DNA from: Anaerolineae bacterium
GTDB lineage: Bacteria > Chloroflexota > Anaerolineae > Aggregatilineales > Phototrophicaceae
Assembly (NCBI GenBank): GCA_022822305.1
Contig: JAJEBY010000014.1
Coordinates: forward strand, 1 to 64,000
Direction of reading: 5' to 3'
DNA length: 64,000 nucleotides
The translations under genes were made by a program, and so were the position numbers. Of the stretch, positions 1-9,729 are shown in pieces. The first letter of the stretch is position 1. Every line of letters starts with the position of its first letter. The notes under the pieces were generated by a model that was not told the DNA's origin, made no database searches, and saw only the letters and a program-made list of their open reading frames with translations.

Positions 1-894
1 GATGCGCCGCAATTCGCTTTCCATGGCTGATTGCAGCAGTGGGCGCTCGTCCGCCGCGACCCAGCCGGCGCCCAGGAATGACTCGATCAGGCGGGTCATC
101 TCGATGCGGAGCAGATTGCGCTCGGCGCGGCGGAAGTTTGTTTCACGCAGCCACACGCGCTTGAAAAGATCTGCAGTCGCTTCCGGCAATTCTCCCCACA
201 GAAGCTCCAGCGCCTTTCTACGGACGGCCGAGCCTTCCGCTCTTTGTTTTTCTCTATGCTTGACGCTGATCGCTCCGGGATGGCGGCGATAGAGCATCAG
301 GATATCGGGCAAGTTGGCGAAGCGCGTTTGCTGAATCAGACGTGTCCAGAGTTCCGTATCGTCGGCTGTGCGGCAGTCTTCGTCATAACCGCCCGCGACC
401 ACAAGAAGCTCGCGCCGGATCATGGTCGTGGGATCGGCAACCGACGCACTGAAATACAGTCCCCACGTGACAAGAGCGTGTTCCAGCGGCAAGTTAGACT
501 CGAAACGGAATCCCAAGTCTTGGTCGACAACGTGGATATTTCCTCCAACTACGCCAATGGGCGGATTGGCGTCCAGAAAGTTCACCTGCCGGCGCAAGCG
601 ATCGGGCAAACAAATGTCATCGTTGCCCATCATCGCCACATACTCGCCGCTTGCTGCCGCGATACCATGATTACGCGTCGATGCAATGCCGCGGTTTTCT
701 CCCAAAGGCATGAATTGAATGCGGGAATCGCGCCGCGCGTATGCTTCGACGATCGCAGCCGAACCATCCGTCGAGCCGTCATCAACGATGATCAACTCAA
801 AATCGGGGTAGGTTTGTCCCAGGACGCTGGCAATCGCTTCGGCGAGGTAACGCTCGCTATTGTAGACCGGCATCACCACGGATACGCGCGGCAT
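1..894 (-). CDS. Family 2 glycosyltransferase, partial (3' end outside window)
   Basis: The minus-strand frame is open from an ATG at 892-894 to the window's left edge (298 codons, no stop). It begins MPRVSVVMPVYNSERYLAEA, with the GT2 nucleotide-binding VDDGS at about residues 37-41 and an NDD metal-binding triad before ICLPDRL. GT2 enzymes transfer sugars from nucleotide-sugar donors. GAGGAG lies just upstream of the ATG. It is a close paralogue of the next gene (943-1938), sharing ICLPDRLRRQV and LPDILMLYRRHP. It sits beside a Wzm/Wzt exporter, which suggests a role in building a surface glycan. The acceptor sugar cannot be read from sequence. Confidence 0.9.
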   Translation of the reverse strand, partial: MPRVSVVMPVYNSERYLAEAIASVLGQTYPDFELIIVDDGSTDGSAAIVEAYARRDSRIQFMPLGENRGIASTRNHGIAAASGEYVAMMGNDDICLPDRLRRQVNFLDANPPIGVVGGNIHVVDQDLGFRFESNLPLEHALVTWGLYFSASVADPTTMIRRELLVVAGGYDEDCRTADDTELWTRLIQQTRFANLPDILMLYRRHPGAISVKHREKQRAEGSAVRRKALELLWGELPEATADLFKRVWLRETNFRRAERNLLRIEMTRLIESFLGAGWVAADERPLLQSAMESELRRI

Positions 895-942
895 ACGTTC
901 TCCTCTGCGCAAGTACGACTGTAGCCTTGAATAATCATAGCG

Positions 943-1938
943 CTACGTCAAGCGGAGAATCTGACGCAGCTTCGTTTCGATGACGACATGATGTTTACGC
1001 GGATTCAGCAGGTAATCGCGCCAGCGCTGGCGCCGCGACATGGTCCGCTGCAAGTCGCCATCTATTACGGCATTAAGCAGCGTTCGCTCGTCTTCTTGAA
1101 CCCAGCCGGCGCGGACGAAAGCCTCAGCGAGGCGTGTCAGGTCCGCCCGCAGCGGCAGTCGCTCGGTAGGGCTGAAGTCCGTTTCGCGCTGTGTTAAGCG
1201 GACAAAACGAGCCAGTGTCGCTTCTGGCGCTTCACCCCACAAGCGCTCCAGCATGCGTTTGCGCACGGCTAAGCCCTCGGCCTGCACGCGTTTTCGATTC
1301 CCGATGCCGGCCGCTTGCGGGTGCCGGCGATAGAGCATCAGAATATCGGGCAAGCTGGCGAAACGCGTCTTCTCGATCAAACGCGACCACAATTCCAGAT
1401 CATCGGCGTAGAGGCGTCCCTCTTCATAGCCCCCGTTGTCGACCAACAGCTCGCTGCGAATCATGCTCGAGCCTCCCGGCAGGATGGGATTGAAGTGCAA
1501 GCCCCAGGCGATAAGCGCGTGCTCCAGCGGCGCTGTATTCTCCGCCAGTGGTCTCAACTTGTGATCTACCGCCCACATCGTACAGCCAATCACGCCGATA
1601 TCCGGGTTGCTTTCCAAGTGTTCTACTTGTCTGCGCAGGCGATCAGGCAGACAGATGTCATCGCAATCAGAAAACGCGATGAATTGCCCCTTTGCGTTTT
1701 CAATGCCGCGATTGCGCGCGGAAGCCATGCCTTGGTTGCCAGCCAACGGGAGTAGGCGAATGCGGGAATCGCGCCGGGCGTAAGTTTCCATGATGCCCCT
1801 AGAGCCATCGGTCGAGCCATCATCGACGATGATCAACTCGAAATCGGCGTAGGTTTGCCCCAGGACGCTGGCTATCGCTTCGGCAAGATAGCGTTCGCCG
1901 TCGTAGACCGTCATCACAACCGACACTCTCGGCGGCAC
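943..1938 (-). CDS. Family 2 glycosyltransferase
   Basis: This is a 331-residue GT-A fold glycosyltransferase. It has VDDGS at about 38-42, an acidic CDD triad (SDCDDICLPDRL) for the metal and nucleotide-sugar, and a downstream ADDLELWSRL motif typical of GT2 enzymes. The start is GTG, supported by AGGAG six bases upstream. It is a tandem paralogue of the truncated gene to its left, and both point away from the exporter genes starting at 2013. It probably adds a sugar to a surface polysaccharide on the cytoplasmic membrane face. No transmembrane segment is obvious. Confidence 0.9.
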   Translation of the reverse strand: MPPRVSVVMTVYDGERYLAEAIASVLGQTYADFELIIVDDGSTDGSRGIMETYARRDSRIRLLPLAGNQGMASARNRGIENAKGQFIAFSDCDDICLPDRLRRQVEHLESNPDIGVIGCTMWAVDHKLRPLAENTAPLEHALIAWGLHFNPILPGGSSMIRSELLVDNGGYEEGRLYADDLELWSRLIEKTRFASLPDILMLYRRHPQAAGIGNRKRVQAEGLAVRKRMLERLWGEAPEATLARFVRLTQRETDFSPTERLPLRADLTRLAEAFVRAGWVQEDERTLLNAVIDGDLQRTMSRRQRWRDYLLNPRKHHVVIETKLRQILRLT

Positions 1939-2012
1939 GATTTCTCCTTTTCACGCCCTACAAAATCCGCCTTCCAGGTGTATATTGGTGGAAATGACAA
2001 GCAAAAGCAAGT

Positions 2013-2831
2013 GTGCCGTTGACGATGAAAACGTGGTCGCATACAGCTACGGAGCAACGCCGAAGCCAGCGCTGGCTTAATCACTGGAATCTGCTGATCG
2101 CGCTGGTCAGTCGGGATATCCGCGCCCGCTATCGGCGCACGCTTCTGGGTCCGCTCTGGGCGATTATCCCCGCCATCCTGGCGACGCTAATCTACAGTTT
2201 CCTGGGAGATGTGGTCGGCGTCGACAGCGAAGGCGCGCCGCGCCTGGTCTTCGTGTTCGCCGCGACCGTGCCCTGGACCTATCTGCAAAGCTCAATCGTG
2301 CGCATTCCCCATGGGGTGCTGGCCAATGGCAATCTGCTGCGCAAGATGTCGATTCCGCGCTTGATATTCCCCCTGGTCGTCTTGCTGACCACGTTTTTTG
2401 ACTTCTGCATGAATTCGATAGTTTTGATTATTACGCTGCAGCTGTTCGGCATTCCGGTCACCTTGAAGTGGCTGTGGCTGCCGATTTTGATCATTCAGTT
2501 GAATCTATTGGCGATTGCGGTAGGCTTTGGCATCTGCGCTTTTTCTGTCTACCGTCGAGATATGCTTCACGGCATTCAGCATCTGATGCAGGTCTGGCTG
2601 TTTCTGACGCCCGTGATTTATTCTTCGTCGGACCTCAAGGACAGATTGAGCATTGTCCATACGCTCAATCCCGTTGTGGGCATCATTGACGGCTTTCGCA
2701 AGGTGCTGGTCTTCGGCGAAGCGCCGGATCTCGGCCTGCTCGGGATGAGCCTGCTGATATCGTTGTTGATAATGATAATATCCGTGCCGCTGTATCAAAT
2801 GATGTCACAATATTTTGCGGACGTTCTCTAA
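2013..2831 (+). CDS. Polysaccharide ABC exporter permease, Wzm/ABC-2 type
   Basis: This 272-residue integral membrane protein has the ABC-2 permease signature near the N-terminus (RDIRARYRRTLLGPLWAIIP) and about six hydrophobic helices, ending SVPLYQMMSQYFADVL. The family exports lipid-linked O-antigen, teichoic acid or capsule chains. The ATPase partner follows 68 bases downstream. The GTG at 2013 gives the longest reading; an ATG at 2025 is four codons in and equally possible, and neither has a clear Shine-Dalgarno sequence. Neighbouring glycosyltransferases support a glycan-export role. Confidence 0.9.
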   Translation: MPLTMKTWSHTATEQRRSQRWLNHWNLLIALVSRDIRARYRRTLLGPLWAIIPAILATLIYSFLGDVVGVDSEGAPRLVFVFAATVPWTYLQSSIVRIPHGVLANGNLLRKMSIPRLIFPLVVLLTTFFDFCMNSIVLIITLQLFGIPVTLKWLWLPILIIQLNLLAIAVGFGICAFSVYRRDMLHGIQHLMQVWLFLTPVIYSSSDLKDRLSIVHTLNPVVGIIDGFRKVLVFGEAPDLGLLGMSLLISLLIMIISVPLYQMMSQYFADVL

Positions 2832-2899
2832 GCTGTGTTGCGTGAATATGGGACGGACTTGGCCGCCGCGATGAACATGACGACTGGAAGCAGCCTCCA

Positions 2900-4138
2900 A
2901 TGACCAGCCATTTGGCCATAAGCGTCCAGGAAGTCTGGAAGCGCTACGGCTTGCCCCTGCGTCCCTGGATGCGGCGACAAGCCGATCGTCTGCAAGGCCA
3001 GTCGCAGAACGGACTGGCGGCGTATGGTCCTTGGGCGCTGCAGGACATTTCATTCGAGGTCGGGCTGGGCGAATCGCTGGGCATCGTCGGCGCGAATGGG
3101 GCGGGCAAAAGCACGCTGCTAAAATTGCTGGCTGGCGTGAGCCCGGCGACGCTCGGCAACATTGCGATAAACGGTCGCCTGTTCCCCATGATCGAATTGG
3201 CGGCCGGCATGCATCGAGACTTAACCGGCCGCGAGAACATCCGCTTGCTCGGCGCAATCATGGGTTTTACCTCGCGTCAAATAGATGTCAAAATGCCCGA
3301 GATTGAAGATTTCGCCGAATTGGGCGATTGGCTGGATAAGCCGGTCTGGCAATATTCCAGCGGCATGCAAGCGCGCCTGGGCTTCAGCGTCGCGGTCAAT
3401 GTCGACGCCGATATCCTGCTGATTGACGAAGTGCTGTCGGTCGGGGATGTCAATTTCCGCAAGAAATGCCTGACAAGGATGGACAAGTTATCCAGCAGCG
3501 GCGTCACCATCATCTTCGTGACGCACAATCCTTATGCCATCGAACGGCTTTGTGATCGCGCCATTTACCTGCGTGACGGCAGGATCGCCGCCGCCGGCTC
3601 AACCAGCGACATTCTGAACGCCTATCACCAGCAGTCTATTGACAAATCGACAGGCTTTTCCAGCGGCGACGCCTTGGCCGCCAACCTGCGGCAAGGCACA
3701 GGCAGCTTCCGCATTACCAGCGTCGCCATGCTTGATCCCGAAACTAATCATACGATTGATAGCTTCCACACGGGCGACACGGTCAAGTTTGCCGTTGAAC
3801 TCAAGGTTCACGAACCACTAACCAGTTACAGCTTCTCGATTCGGATTCTCGATCCGGCTGGGACCATCGTGAGTTTTGTGGATATACCGACCGCGGCAAG
3901 AGCTGAACTGGCGCTGGGGCAAGACAGCAGTCTGGAATGCACTATCGAGAATATCAATCTGTTGCCGGGCGAATACTATATCGATCTAGTCGCAAAAGAG
4001 CTGGCGGGTCCCGTGATTGATTCAATTTCCGTCGCCATGACCTTCGCGGTGACCGGCGACAGTGACATCATGCAGCGGACGGAAAACCGCGGTCTAATCT
4101 ATCTGCCGGCGAACTGGCGCCTAGTCCCAGTTGAATAA
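2900..4138 (+). CDS. Polysaccharide ABC exporter ATP-binding protein, Wzt-like with C-terminal carbohydrate-binding domain
   Basis: This 412-residue ATPase powers the permease encoded just upstream. It has Walker A GANGAGKST (about 64-72), a signature region YSSGMQARL (about 152-160) and Walker B ILLIDE (about 172-177). The motifs follow the Wzt/TagH subfamily, including the ENIRLLG segment. After about residue 255 comes a beta-rich extension (FRITSVAMLDP..., YSFSIRILDP..., LLPGEYYIDLVAKE) that matches the Wzt C-terminal domain. In that family the domain reads the terminal modification of the finished polysaccharide and gives export specificity. The stop overlaps the start of the next gene. 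Confidence 0.92.
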   Translation: MTSHLAISVQEVWKRYGLPLRPWMRRQADRLQGQSQNGLAAYGPWALQDISFEVGLGESLGIVGANGAGKSTLLKLLAGVSPATLGNIAINGRLFPMIELAAGMHRDLTGRENIRLLGAIMGFTSRQIDVKMPEIEDFAELGDWLDKPVWQYSSGMQARLGFSVAVNVDADILLIDEVLSVGDVNFRKKCLTRMDKLSSSGVTIIFVTHNPYAIERLCDRAIYLRDGRIAAAGSTSDILNAYHQQSIDKSTGFSSGDALAANLRQGTGSFRITSVAMLDPETNHTIDSFHTGDTVKFAVELKVHEPLTSYSFSIRILDPAGTIVSFVDIPTAARAELALGQDSSLECTIENINLLPGEYYIDLVAKELAGPVIDSISVAMTFAVTGDSDIMQRTENRGLIYLPANWRLVPVE

Positions 4139-5318
4139 ACCAAGCGTGACTCAGCCAGCCTTCCACTTGACCTTGTTCTTGATGTACAGCTGCTCGCTGC
4201 GAACATGGGCAGATTGGGGCATCTTAGACAGGGAGCTCGCGCTGTACCGTAGACTTCAAGAAAAGAACGTGCGCGTCAGCATCGTCAGTTACGGCGGGAA
4301 AGAAGAATACGACTTCCAGACGCGGATTCCGGATATCCAGATTCTCTGCAATTGGATCGGATGGAGCGAGCAACGCTACGCTCGACGTCTTCATCAACTA
4401 CATGGGTTGCGCTTGATGAAGAGCCAAGTCAACAAGACGGACCAAATGATCGGCGCTGACGCGGCCGTTCGCGCTTCGCGAGCTTGGCAAACACCGCTTG
4501 TGGTGCGAATGGGATACGACTGGTCATATAACGCGAGGCAGATACATTCGGACAAACCCGAGTATTTGAAGCGAGTCGAGGATATACACCGCGACGCCCT
4601 CGAGCACGCTGCGCAAGTGGTCGTGACCACGCAGGATATCGGCGAGCGCATGATCGAAAAAGTGCCTGCCGTCGCCGAAAAACTAAGCGTTGTTTCTGAT
4701 TTCGTCGATACGGATCATTTCAAACCGATGCCCTGCGCAAAGCAATTTGACTTGGTTTACGTAGGTCATATGATTGAAATAAAGAACGTCCGCGCTCTGC
4801 TTTGCGCCATTGAAGGCACAAAGCTCTCGATAGCCATGATTGGCGATGGAGAGCTCCATAAGGAATTGCAGGACAGATTTGGCACGCTCGACGGGCGGAT
4901 CCACTGGTTTGGCAGAGTTTCCAATCCGGAATTGCCGCAATTGCTCAATCAAGCCCGCGCTTTCGTATTGCCATCTTTATTCGAAGGGCAACCCAGAGTC
5001 ATGCTCGAAGCCATGGCCTGTGGGATGCCGATTATCGGGAGCAACGTACCAGGCATCAACAACCTGATTGAACATCGTGTTACCGGCTACCTCTGTGATA
5101 CGGATGAGAAAGGCATCGCCGCTGCCCTAGGCGACGTCTTGTCACAGCCCGAGTTGATGCGTACCCTGGGTGAAAATGCCAGACAATATGCCGTTGATCA
5201 CTTTTCGCTGGAAAGCGCGGCTGATAGGGATTACAAATTGCTTGAGCGCATAGTGCGCGAGCGCCCTACGAAGAGCAAAGCGGAGCGAATAAGGGACTAT
5301 CTTTTGCGGCGAGTCTAG
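4131..5318 (+). CDS. Family 4-type (GT-B) glycosyltransferase
   Basis: This 395-residue GT-B glycosyltransferase has a C-terminal donor-binding half with LPSLFEGQPRVMLEAMACGM, which includes the E-x7-E motif, followed by PIIGSNVPGINNLIEH. The N-terminal half (ADWGILDRELALYRRL) resembles acceptor-binding Rossmann domains. The TTG start at 4131 overlaps the wzt-like stop by eight bases, indicating translational coupling; an internal ATG at about 4182 is an alternative. It probably extends or caps the glycan exported by the preceding ABC pair. Confidence 0.87.
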   Translation: MNKPSVTQPAFHLTLFLMYSCSLRTWADWGILDRELALYRRLQEKNVRVSIVSYGGKEEYDFQTRIPDIQILCNWIGWSEQRYARRLHQLHGLRLMKSQVNKTDQMIGADAAVRASRAWQTPLVVRMGYDWSYNARQIHSDKPEYLKRVEDIHRDALEHAAQVVVTTQDIGERMIEKVPAVAEKLSVVSDFVDTDHFKPMPCAKQFDLVYVGHMIEIKNVRALLCAIEGTKLSIAMIGDGELHKELQDRFGTLDGRIHWFGRVSNPELPQLLNQARAFVLPSLFEGQPRVMLEAMACGMPIIGSNVPGINNLIEHRVTGYLCDTDEKGIAAALGDVLSQPELMRTLGENARQYAVDHFSLESAADRDYKLLERIVRERPTKSKAERIRDYLLRRV

Positions 5319-5377
5319 CAGCGATATTGTCGTTCGAGCGAGAACTTGAAGTACTCTGCGTTCCGCTGTCGTTCACG

Positions 5378-5398
5378 TTGCCGGTCTTTTGCCGGCAA
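5378..5398. terminator. Weak hairpin after glycosyltransferase cluster
   Basis: TTGCCGG and CCGGCAA form a perfect 7-bp stem with a 7-base loop, 60 bases after the GT4 stop. It is followed by AAAA rather than a T-run on the plus strand, so it is not a canonical intrinsic terminator. Confidence 0.25.
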
Positions 5399-5427
5399 AA
5401 CTGATTGCGCAACCCTGCTAAACCGCC

Positions 5428-5514
5428 CTAGCGCAGGAAGAAGATGGCCAATAACACCGCTCCGATGATGATGATGAAGATCCAGTGCACAGTATAGATA
5501 GGCAATATTTCCAT
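5428..5514 (-). CDS. Putative 28-residue single-pass membrane peptide
   Basis: A short minus-strand reading frame encodes 28 residues: MEILPIYTVHW, then IFIIIIGAVLLAIFFLR, then stop. Almost the whole chain is one hydrophobic helix with a terminal arginine. The ATG (5512-5514) has GGAG nine bases upstream, which is good ribosome-binding spacing. It lies alone in the gap between the glycan cluster and the kinase gene. The size and composition resemble known small bacterial membrane proteins. There is no homology evidence, so it may be chance. Confidence 0.4.
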   Translation of the reverse strand: MEILPIYTVHWIFIIIIGAVLLAIFFLR

Positions 5515-5646
5515 GAAGTCATTCTCCGCCGAGACATAATAAAAGCTAAGTATAACTGCGCCGGATGGGACAGATCAAAACTCTAATGAAACATTCAGGT
5601 TTCTTCATCCGGACGCGTCACGCGGACGCCCTCGGCGTTCAAATTT

Positions 5647-6531
5647 ATGAACCTATCCTCACATCAGCTTAGGAATGCGCTCAATGACATTGGCGTGCAG
5701 GGCGCGATCACGGTCGTCGGTCTACTCAGCCGACGCGTGACCGTGCTCGAAGCGCGCGCGCCCGATCAACCGCCGCGGCTATTGATCCTGCGGCAGCACA
5801 GCCTGCGCGACCGCCAGCGCAACCCTCACATCGCGCGGGACGAATACAGACTGATGCGCCGCTTGTGGGACGCCGGGATGCCGGTTGCGCGACCGCTGCT
5901 CCTGCGCGCGGATGGCGAGACGCCCTTTCTCCTCACCGAACATATAGCCGGCGAACCACAATTCTCGCCGAATGACCCGGCAGACTTCTGTGACCGGCTG
6001 GCCCGGATCTTGTCAGCCATCCACCGCTTTGATATTCGGGAGCATGACTTGTCTTTCCTGCCCGCGCAGCGAGACCTGCTCGAAGATGAGCTGCGTTCAA
6101 TTGCGGCGGATAGCCACGGCATTGGGCGAGCCATGGCGAACGCGTTTCCGCATATCAAGATGAACGCGACCGCGCTGCTGCATGGTGATTTTTGGCCCGG
6201 CAATCTGCTGTGGCGCGGAGATGAATTGGCGGCGATCATCGATTGGGAGGACGCGATGCTGGGGGATCCGCTGGGAGATCTGGGCAAATGCCGTCTGGAG
6301 ACGCTCTGGGCGCTGGGCGACGCCTGCATGGCGCGCTTCACCGCGGCCTACATCAGGCGCAACCGGCAGATAGACACGAGCGCTTTGCCCTTCTGGGATC
6401 TGTGGGGCGCGTTGCGGTTGTCGCATTTCGCGGACTGGACCGACGACCGTGAGAGAGTCGCGCGCATGAGCCGACAGTATCACGCTTTCGTCCGCGCTGC
6501 CATCAGCGCGCTAGAGACGCCCCAGAAATGA
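5647..6531 (+). CDS. Aminoglycoside phosphotransferase/choline-kinase-fold protein
   Basis: This 294-residue APH-family protein has the catalytic Brenner motif LLHGDFWPGNLLW (HxDxxxxN) and the metal-binding IDWEDAMLGDPLGDL. The family phosphorylates small molecules such as aminoglycosides, homoserine, choline or fructosamine. The substrate here is unknown, and context (convergent with the menaquinone operon) does not reveal it. The last 21 bases overlap the end of the convergent menH-like gene. Calling it a resistance gene would be unsafe. Confidence 0.85.
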   Translation: MNLSSHQLRNALNDIGVQGAITVVGLLSRRVTVLEARAPDQPPRLLILRQHSLRDRQRNPHIARDEYRLMRRLWDAGMPVARPLLLRADGETPFLLTEHIAGEPQFSPNDPADFCDRLARILSAIHRFDIREHDLSFLPAQRDLLEDELRSIAADSHGIGRAMANAFPHIKMNATALLHGDFWPGNLLWRGDELAAIIDWEDAMLGDPLGDLGKCRLETLWALGDACMARFTAAYIRRNRQIDTSALPFWDLWGALRLSHFADWTDDRERVARMSRQYHAFVRAAISALETPQK

Positions 6532-7329
6532 CACGACGGCGCGCTCGAAGGCGGCCGGCTGTTCCAAATGGGTATTATGTCCGGCGTCGGGAATGATGCT
6601 TAGCGCCGCGCGCGTTAATTCTCCCAGCAGGTCTTGATTGATGCGGCGGAACTTTTGATCGCGTTCGCCCGCGATCAGCAGCGCCGGCAGCTCAAGCGAA
6701 GGCAGCAGCGGCCATAGATTGGGCTGCGCGCCCGCGCCCATGCCGCGCAGACTGTTCGCCAGGCCGCGCGCGCCATTCTGCAGCCGTTGTTGACGCTGCG
6801 CCGCCAATACATCCGCGTCCAGCCGCGCTTGCGTCGCCCAAAGCGGCAGGCGCTCCCAATAATCGACGAACCACTCGACGCCCTCAGCTTCAATGCGATC
6901 GGCCAAGGCCTTATCGCGATGCCGCCGCGCTTGACGCTCGGACTCGCCGGCGATCCCCGCAGACGCGCTCTCCAGGATCAGACTCGTGAAGCGATCTGGA
7001 TAATGCAAAGCCAGATATAGCGCCAGACGACCGCCCATCGAATAGCCGAGCAGATGCGCCCGGTCGAGCGCCAGTTGCATGAGCACGTCGATGATGTCCC
7101 GCGCCACGCGATCCATGCCGTAATCACTCGCGCTGGTCGGTTTTTCGCTGGCGCCATGACCGAGAATATCGAGAGCGATGACTTGGTGAGTTCGCTGCAG
7201 CGCCCGTCGCGCTGCGTCCCAATTGGAGTTGTCGCCGCTGAATCCATGCAGCAGCAGGATGGGATCGCCCCGGCCGCTGACCGCCAGATGGTAGCATTTG
7301 CCGTCAACGCGCAAGCGCAAGTTATTCAT
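6511..7329 (-). CDS. menH: Alpha/beta hydrolase, MenH-like (SHCHC synthase)
   Basis: This is a 272-residue alpha/beta hydrolase. It has oxyanion-region LLLHGFSGDNSNWD, the nucleophile elbow LLGYSMGGRLALYLA (serine in GYSMGG), a late DxxF-type strand LLIAGERDQKF, and catalytic His in PDAGHNTHLEQP. The MenH family eliminates pyruvate from SEPHCHC to give SHCHC in menaquinone synthesis. I chose the ATG at 7327-7329, whose sequence overlaps the menE stop, over a longer upstream extension. Last gene of menD-menB-menE-menH. General hydrolase function is the alternative, but the operon position makes MenH likely. Confidence 0.85.
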   Translation of the reverse strand: MNNLRLRVDGKCYHLAVSGRGDPILLLHGFSGDNSNWDAARRALQRTHQVIALDILGHGASEKPTSASDYGMDRVARDIIDVLMQLALDRAHLLGYSMGGRLALYLALHYPDRFTSLILESASAGIAGESERQARRHRDKALADRIEAEGVEWFVDYWERLPLWATQARLDADVLAAQRQQRLQNGARGLANSLRGMGAGAQPNLWPLLPSLELPALLIAGERDQKFRRINQDLLGELTRAALSIIPDAGHNTHLEQPAAFERAVVSFLGRL

Positions 7330-8815
7330 CAAAAAGGCCGCGGACATCGCCACGCTTGATTTTTCCCGAAGCCGTGCGCGGCAAAGCGTCGACAATGCGG
7401 ATCTCGCGCGGAATCTTGTAGCCGGCGATGCGCGCGCGGGCAAAAGCGATCAGCGCCTCAGCCGAAATCTGGTGTTCCGGCTTCAACGCTACGGCGGCGG
7501 CGGCGCGCTGCCCCCAATCGGCATCGTCAACGCCGACGACGACCGCCTCCTCCACGGCCGGGTGGGCGCGCAGAACCGATTCGACCTCGGCCGGATAGAT
7601 ATTCTCGCCGCCGCTGACGATCAGATCGCTGCGGCGCTGCAAGATGAAGAGATCGCCGTCTTCGTCCCGATAGCCGATATCGCCCGTGTGCAGCCAGCCA
7701 TCGCGCAGCGCTCTTGCGGTTGCGGCCGGATCGTTGAAGTAGCCGCGCATGACGCTGTCGCCTTTGACGAGGATTTCGCCGGCGATATTGGGCGCGGCGT
7801 CTTCGCCCTGCTCATCAATGATGCGCACCTGAGTGACCGTTAATGGTTTGCCCACCGTGCCCGGCTTCCGATAAACGAGCTCGGGCAAAGCGGTAGCGAC
7901 TTGCGACGCCGTTTCAGTGAGGCCGTAGCTCGTCGCCATTGGTATTTCATCCGCGATGCAGCGCTGCAATAAGCGGGGCGAGGGCGCTTCGCCGCCGAGC
8001 AGAATCAGGCGCAGGTATGGATTCCAGGGTCGCGTCTTGGCATCCAGCAGGCGCTGCAGCATGGTGGGCACGAGCGAGACCAGCGTGATTGGGCGATCGC
8101 TCAGCTTCTGATTCACCTGATCGACATCAAAGGGCGCCGCCGGCATCAAGTCGATGGCCGAGCCATAGATCAGCGAGCGCAGGAGAATGCTCATCCCGCC
8201 CAGATGATATAGCGGCAAGACGCATAACCAGCGGTCGCTCGGGCGATTCTCCAGCTTGAGGCTCGAACCAAGCGCGTTGCTGAAAATGTTGCGGTACGTC
8301 AAGAGCGCTGCTTTGGGGCGACCGCTTGTGCCCGAGGTGTGGACAATGGCGAAGTCGTCAGCCAGATTCATCCATCCGAATTCGTCATAAGCTGACGGCG
8401 GTTCGATGAAGCTCTGCTGCCGCAATTCGAGGGCGGCGACGCCTAATCCATGCGCTTGAGCAACAGTCGACGGGTCGCATAAGACCAGCTGGCAATCGGC
8501 GTTATCCACCTGCCACTTGAGCTCGGGTTTGGTCAAGCGCGTATTCAAGGGCACGGCTACCATCCCCATCCGCATCAGCGCCAGGAGCGACCCGACGAAT
8601 GGCAGCCCGTTGGCCATCAGTATGCCGACTTTGTCGCCGGGTCTCAGCGGTTTGAAGCGCTGAATCACGCCGCAGCCGCCCGACGCCAATCGATTCATAC
8701 CGGCAAAGCTAATGCCCTGGTCCCCCAGGAAAAGAAAGTCCTTGTCGGGATCGGGATTGATCTGCCGCTTTAGATCGCGCATTGCGGTGGCGCCGCAGCT
8801 TCTTTTTCGGCTCAT
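7322..8815 (-). CDS. menE: o-Succinylbenzoate-CoA ligase
   Basis: This 497-residue adenylate-forming ligase has the P-loop [10 protein letters not shown] (about 159-168), the adenine-site motif [12 protein letters not shown], the hinge-region [25 protein letters not shown], and the C-terminal catalytic lysine in [11 protein letters not shown]. MenE activates o-succinylbenzoate with ATP and CoA. The start overlaps the menB stop as ATGA, and the stop overlaps the menH start, so the three are translationally coupled. An internal ATG at residue 12 is an alternative start. Operon context fixes the substrate better than the motifs do. Confidence 0.9.
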   Translation of the reverse strand: MSRKRSCGATAMRDLKRQINPDPDKDFLFLGDQGISFAGMNRLASGGCGVIQRFKPLRPGDKVGILMANGLPFVGSLLALMRMGMVAVPLNTRLTKPELKWQVDNADCQLVLCDPSTVAQAHGLGVAALELRQQSFIEPPSAYDEFGWMNLADDFAIVHTSGTSGRPKAALLTYRNIFSNALGSSLKLENRPSDRWLCVLPLYHLGGMSILLRSLIYGSAIDLMPAAPFDVDQVNQKLSDRPITLVSLVPTMLQRLLDAKTRPWNPYLRLILLGGEAPSPRLLQRCIADEIPMATSYGLTETASQVATALPELVYRKPGTVGKPLTVTQVRIIDEQGEDAAPNIAGEILVKGDSVMRGYFNDPAATARALRDGWLHTGDIGYRDEDGDLFILQRRSDLIVSGGENIYPAEVESVLRAHPAVEEAVVVGVDDADWGQRAAAAVALKPEHQISAEALIAFARARIAGYKIPREIRIVDALPRTASGKIKRGDVRGLFDE

Positions 8816-9699
8816 GCCCGGCGCGGGAACTTGCCGAAGTCCGGCTTGCGCCCTTCCAGGAAGGCGTTCTTGCCCTCGCTGCCTTCTTCCGTCATATAGA
8901 AGAGCATGGTGGCGTCGCCGGCCAGCACTTGCACGCCGGTCTGGCCATCAAGCTCGGCGTTCAAGCCGGCTTTGATGAACCGCAGCGCCAGCGGACTCTT
9001 GCTCAGGATCTCGCGCGACCAATCCAGCGCTTCCCGCTCAAGATCCGCCAGCGGCACGACGGTGTTGACCATGCCCATTTCTCGCGCTTCTTCGGCGCTG
9101 TATTGCCGGCAGAGGAACCAGATCTCGCGCGCCTTTTTCTGCCCCACGTGCGCCGCCAGATACGACGAACCGAATCCGGCGTCGAAGCTGCCCACGATGG
9201 GTCCGGTTTGCCCGTAGATGGCGTTGTCACTCGATATCGTCAAATCGCAGCAGACATGCAAGACGTGCCCGCCGCCGATGGCGTAGCCGGGCACCACGGC
9301 GATCACCGGTTTGGGAATGTTGCGGATGTAACGCTGCAGCTGCAATACGTTCAGGCGCGGCACGCCATCATCGCCGACATAACCGGAATGACCGCGCACC
9401 TTTTGGTCGCCGCCCGCGCAGAAAGACCAGATGCCGTCCTTGCTGCTGGGACCGTTGGCTGTGATCCACAACACCCCGACATCGCCATCATGCCAGGCGT
9501 GCAGCAGCGCCTCGGTCATCTCGTCGATCGTCTTGGGGCGAAACGCGTTGCGGATATTGGGACGGTCGAAGGCGATGCGCGCGATGCCCTCGCCCTGGTG
9601 ATAGGTGATGTCGTCATAAGCCTTGATCTCCCGCCAGTCGACCAGTTGCATCAGATCGGCAGTCGTGATTTGCGCTTGCTGTTCGGCTGTCGTTGCCAT
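8812..9699 (-). CDS. menB: 1,4-Dihydroxy-2-naphthoyl-CoA synthase
   Basis: This 295-residue crotonase-fold enzyme forms the second naphthoquinone ring from o-succinylbenzoyl-CoA. MenB-specific blocks are clear: [73 protein letters not shown] and a C-terminal tail [19 protein letters not shown]. Length is close to the family norm. It lies 30 bases after menD and overlaps menE. Among the four men genes this is the most certain assignment. Confidence 0.96.
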   Translation of the reverse strand: MATTAEQQAQITTADLMQLVDWREIKAYDDITYHQGEGIARIAFDRPNIRNAFRPKTIDEMTEALLHAWHDGDVGVLWITANGPSSKDGIWSFCAGGDQKVRGHSGYVGDDGVPRLNVLQLQRYIRNIPKPVIAVVPGYAIGGGHVLHVCCDLTISSDNAIYGQTGPIVGSFDAGFGSSYLAAHVGQKKAREIWFLCRQYSAEEAREMGMVNTVVPLADLEREALDWSREILSKSPLALRFIKAGLNAELDGQTGVQVLAGDATMLFYMTEEGSEGKNAFLEGRKPDFGKFPRRA

Positions 9700-9729
9700 C
9701 CCGCTTCTCCTTTTCTATTGATTCAGTTG

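Noticed and set aside
5647..6531. Aminoglycoside resistance gene
   Set aside because: Only the general APH fold is supported; the family is broad and no resistance context exists.
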